Below, in pieces: positions 45,069 through 46,602 of a DNA stretch of 46,602 nt. A program made the translations under genes and the position numbers. Where the stretch lies: contig NZ_JQFW01000010.1 in assembly GCF_000753865.1 (NCBI RefSeq), forward strand, positions 153,805 through 200,406. The letters are read 5' to 3'. Below the pieces are notes generated by a model. It had not been told where the DNA came from and ran no database searches. It was given only the letters and a program-made list of their open reading frames with translations. This stretch comes from Alteromonas sp. LOR. GTDB lineage: Bacteria > Pseudomonadota > Gammaproteobacteria > Enterobacterales > Alteromonadaceae. The first letter of the stretch is position 1, and every line of letters starts with the position of its first letter.

Positions 45069-45299
45069 AGTTTTGCCCAACGCCTCAAACAGAGCATAAA
45101 ACGTATTTTCTCTGCAGCTGCCGTATTTACTGGGCTAACCTAAACGCCTCAAATCGCAATTGTGCCATATTCTCTAAATCCTTGAAATGCTCGCTTCTAC
45201 AGCTAAATAGAGCTTTGCCCTACGCATCAAACAGACCATGAAGTGACTTTCCCTACAGCCCACGTATTTAATGGCCTAACCTAAACGTCTCAAATCGCA
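45069..45299. repeat. diverged direct repeat of about 90 bp
   Basis: 45069-45158 and 45211-45299 share TTTGCCCwACGC.TCAAACAGA, TACAGC/GCAGC, CGTATTTA and GGCyTAACCTAAACGyCTCAAATCGCA. Not coding. Fills the gap between umuC and the dnaG relic. Confidence 0.65.
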
Positions 45300-45409
45300 T
45301 TCAGCTAAATATTCATTAAAAATCATAGATAGGACTGACGAAAAACTGGGAGTTTTTTTAGGACATATAAAGTGCTATAGATATATATTTGATAGCATAC
45401 GTGCAGCGT

Positions 45410-46105
45410 ATGTATAAGCGAATTCCAAAGCAATTTATTAATGCTCCCGTCGATAGAGTAAATATAGTAGATTACATGAACCAATACGCTACGCTTAAAC
45501 AGGTAGGCCAACGGGGTGAATTAAGAGCAAAATGCCCTTTACCTTCGCAGAAGGATGACACACCATCTTTTTATGTTAATGAACATAAACAAACCTATGT
45601 TTGTCACGGCTGTGGCTCAGGTGGCGGAATTGTAACCTTTTTGGGGGATATGCACGGTTATGAGTTCTTTCCTACTATAGAAGAACTCGCAGATTTCATG
45701 AGTTTGCAAATCCCGTATGAATCATCTCAAAAAGGTAATTTCAACTCTTACTCTGATATTTATAAGACGATTTATAATACTGCAAAAGCTGAAAATACTG
45801 ATCGTTTACAATGAGACTTTTCTATTAAGCTATCAGATGAACTGTATAACTCTTCTGGCCTAGTACCTAGCCAAACTTGAGCAGGTTTTTGAGAAATCGC
45901 TTAAAGACAAGCCTGATATGTATTCTAATGTCGTCAGTAACTTACCTCATAATGACAATGAACTATTAATGTTACCTATGAGAACACAGTTTTCTGGTTC
46001 AATTGAATGCCTATTTTGTTTGATGATGATAAGTGTTTTCTGCCAACAAAACCTTCCCGTGGTTATGACAAGCTGGTTTACAGTTTATATTCATCGAAAA
46101 CTGGA
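45410..46105 (+). pseudogene. DnaG primase paralogue, decayed
   Basis: Residues to 45814 match the DnaG start (IPKQFINAPVDRVNIVDYMNQYATLKQ) and zinc-binding CHC2 domain (CPLPSQKDDTPSFYVNEHKQTYVCHGCGSGG), with the zinc His replaced by Pro. After a stop and a deletion, homology resumes as LLMLPMRTQFSGSIEC, shifts frame near 46003, and continues FDDDKCFLPTKPSRGYDKLVYSLYSS, as in the RNA-polymerase part. It ends at a lipoprotein fragment. Confidence 0.7.
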
Positions 46106-46317
46106 ATTGTTGGTGGAGGTGGTTCCGGTGTTGGTGGCACTGGGTCACTCGGCGGCGGTGTTGTAGGTGGAGTTGGATTTGAAGGAGTGTTTATTTCAGA
46201 CGGCACTTCTTGAGAGCCATTGCTCACAGAACAATTATCACTTCCACCCCCGCCACATCCTACTGTCATCATTGTCAATGTTGCTATTGTTGTCAGCTTG
46301 AATTTATTGTCTTTCAC
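46078..46317 (-). pseudogene. lipoprotein N-terminus, truncated
   Basis: A 79-residue frame: signal peptide with lipobox MTVGC, a Gly run (CGGGGSDN) and a Pro/Thr-rich linker, then only IPVFDEYKL before the stop. The linker normally leads to a large exported domain, which is missing: sequence past 46096 is antisense to the dnaG relic. A recombination joined the two. Confidence 0.6.
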
Positions 46318-46482
46318 TTTCTCATCCTTTTACCAATGGATGGTTCAGTGCAATTCTATGTCAACTGCACCGTTCTGCCCAATATTATACATATGTGCAT
46401 TACCCTTTAGACTGTTTATGTTGCTTATTAAGGTATGCCATTCAATCATCTGTTGACTTTAAGTGTACACAATCCGTCTTTA
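46318..46482. other. intergenic, nothing recognised
   Basis: Upstream region of the truncated lipoprotein; no gene or repeat found. Confidence 0.4.
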
Positions 46483-46602
46483 TGGTGGAGAAAAACGCCA
46501 CCTAGTGGAGAAAAACGCCACCTGTTTGGTTTGCCCAATCTATTTTAGCTTTTTACGTAGGTGGAGAAAAACGCCACCTAGTGGCGAAAAACGCCACCTA
46601 TT
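46483..46602. repeat. array of A-loop hairpin repeats, cluster 2 (4 or more copies)
   Basis: Copies of GGTGG(A/C)GAAAAACGCCACC begin near 46483, 46504, 46559 and 46580. The last is the perfect-stem form and the array touches the window end, so more copies may follow. Same orientation as cluster 1. Confidence 0.85.

Noticed and set aside
46007..46213. Gly-rich + strand protein
   Set aside because: Its Gly/Val-rich end is simply the antisense of the lipoprotein Pro-rich linker; the first part is the dnaG relic.

Overview
The window looks like an accessory region of a marine gammaproteobacterium, probably of the Alteromonadales (Alteromonas/Glaciecola type). The grounds are moderate AT richness, a red-macroalga/green-alga style polysaccharide locus, a cupredoxin/GGDEF-EAL/outer-membrane-barrel operon of a kind common in that order, and integron-type cassettes. 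This is inferred by reading, not by a database search.

Layout. (1) 1-1587: two integron-type cassettes on the + strand (a small secreted protein and a secreted S9-like alpha/beta hydrolase), each with an attC site. (2) 2216-3427: an auxiliary tryptophanyl-tRNA synthetase, preceded by a 16-residue leader peptide with tandem Trp codons and by RNA pairing that can hide the trpS ribosome binding site. (3) 3763-12975: a type I restriction-modification operon (hsdM, hsdS, a GIY-YIG gene broken by an in-frame amber codon, hsdR, a YgjP/WLM metalloprotease) with an unknown protein upstream. (4) 13.1-18.7 kb: low-density DNA with a secreted HNH nuclease lipoprotein, small unknown genes, a broken CPCC-type gene, an IS66 relic, an orphan HigA-like gene and a DEDDh exonuclease. 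(5) 18.7-21.95 kb: cassettes on the - strand (lipoprotein, membrane protein, TonB-domain protein, HigBA toxin-antitoxin, small acidic protein). Their attC sites pass the test that each cassette's own 5' and 3' core sequences are complementary. (6) 22.1-25.6 kb: a catalytic-domain-only tyrosine recombinase, a Doc-type toxin with a 56-residue upstream partner, and a complete type I Thoeris anti-phage system (ThsA SIR2-SLOG plus ThsB TIR).

(7) 25.9-35.0 kb: a carbohydrate locus with a divergent layout. A two-domain BNR_4/jelly-roll polysaccharide lyase and a GH2 glycosidase lie on the - strand, and a GH106 alpha-L-rhamnosidase lies on the + strand. A rhamnose- and uronate-containing algal polysaccharide such as ulvan is the likely target. 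(8) 35.2-39.75 kb: a repeated ~187-bp intergenic element, then the cupredoxin/GGDEF-EAL/beta-barrel operon. (9) 39.77-46.6 kb: a 183-bp element with perfect 16-bp inverted ends, a Tus-like replication-terminus protein with a possible Ter-like autoregulatory site, IS3 and IS30 relics, a Phd/ParE-type toxin-antitoxin pair, an RDD membrane protein, decayed umuD and umuC, a decayed dnaG paralogue, and two arrays of a ~20-bp A-loop hairpin repeat (GGTGGmGAAAAACGCCACC) at either end of a 5-kb block.

Taken together, this is a defence and cassette island beside a polysaccharide locus, followed by what may be the remains of an integrated replicon. The items least explained by known gene families are the Trp-leader-controlled second trpS, the A-loop hairpin arrays, the duplicated 187-bp intergenic element, and the Tus-like gene with its promoter arrangement.
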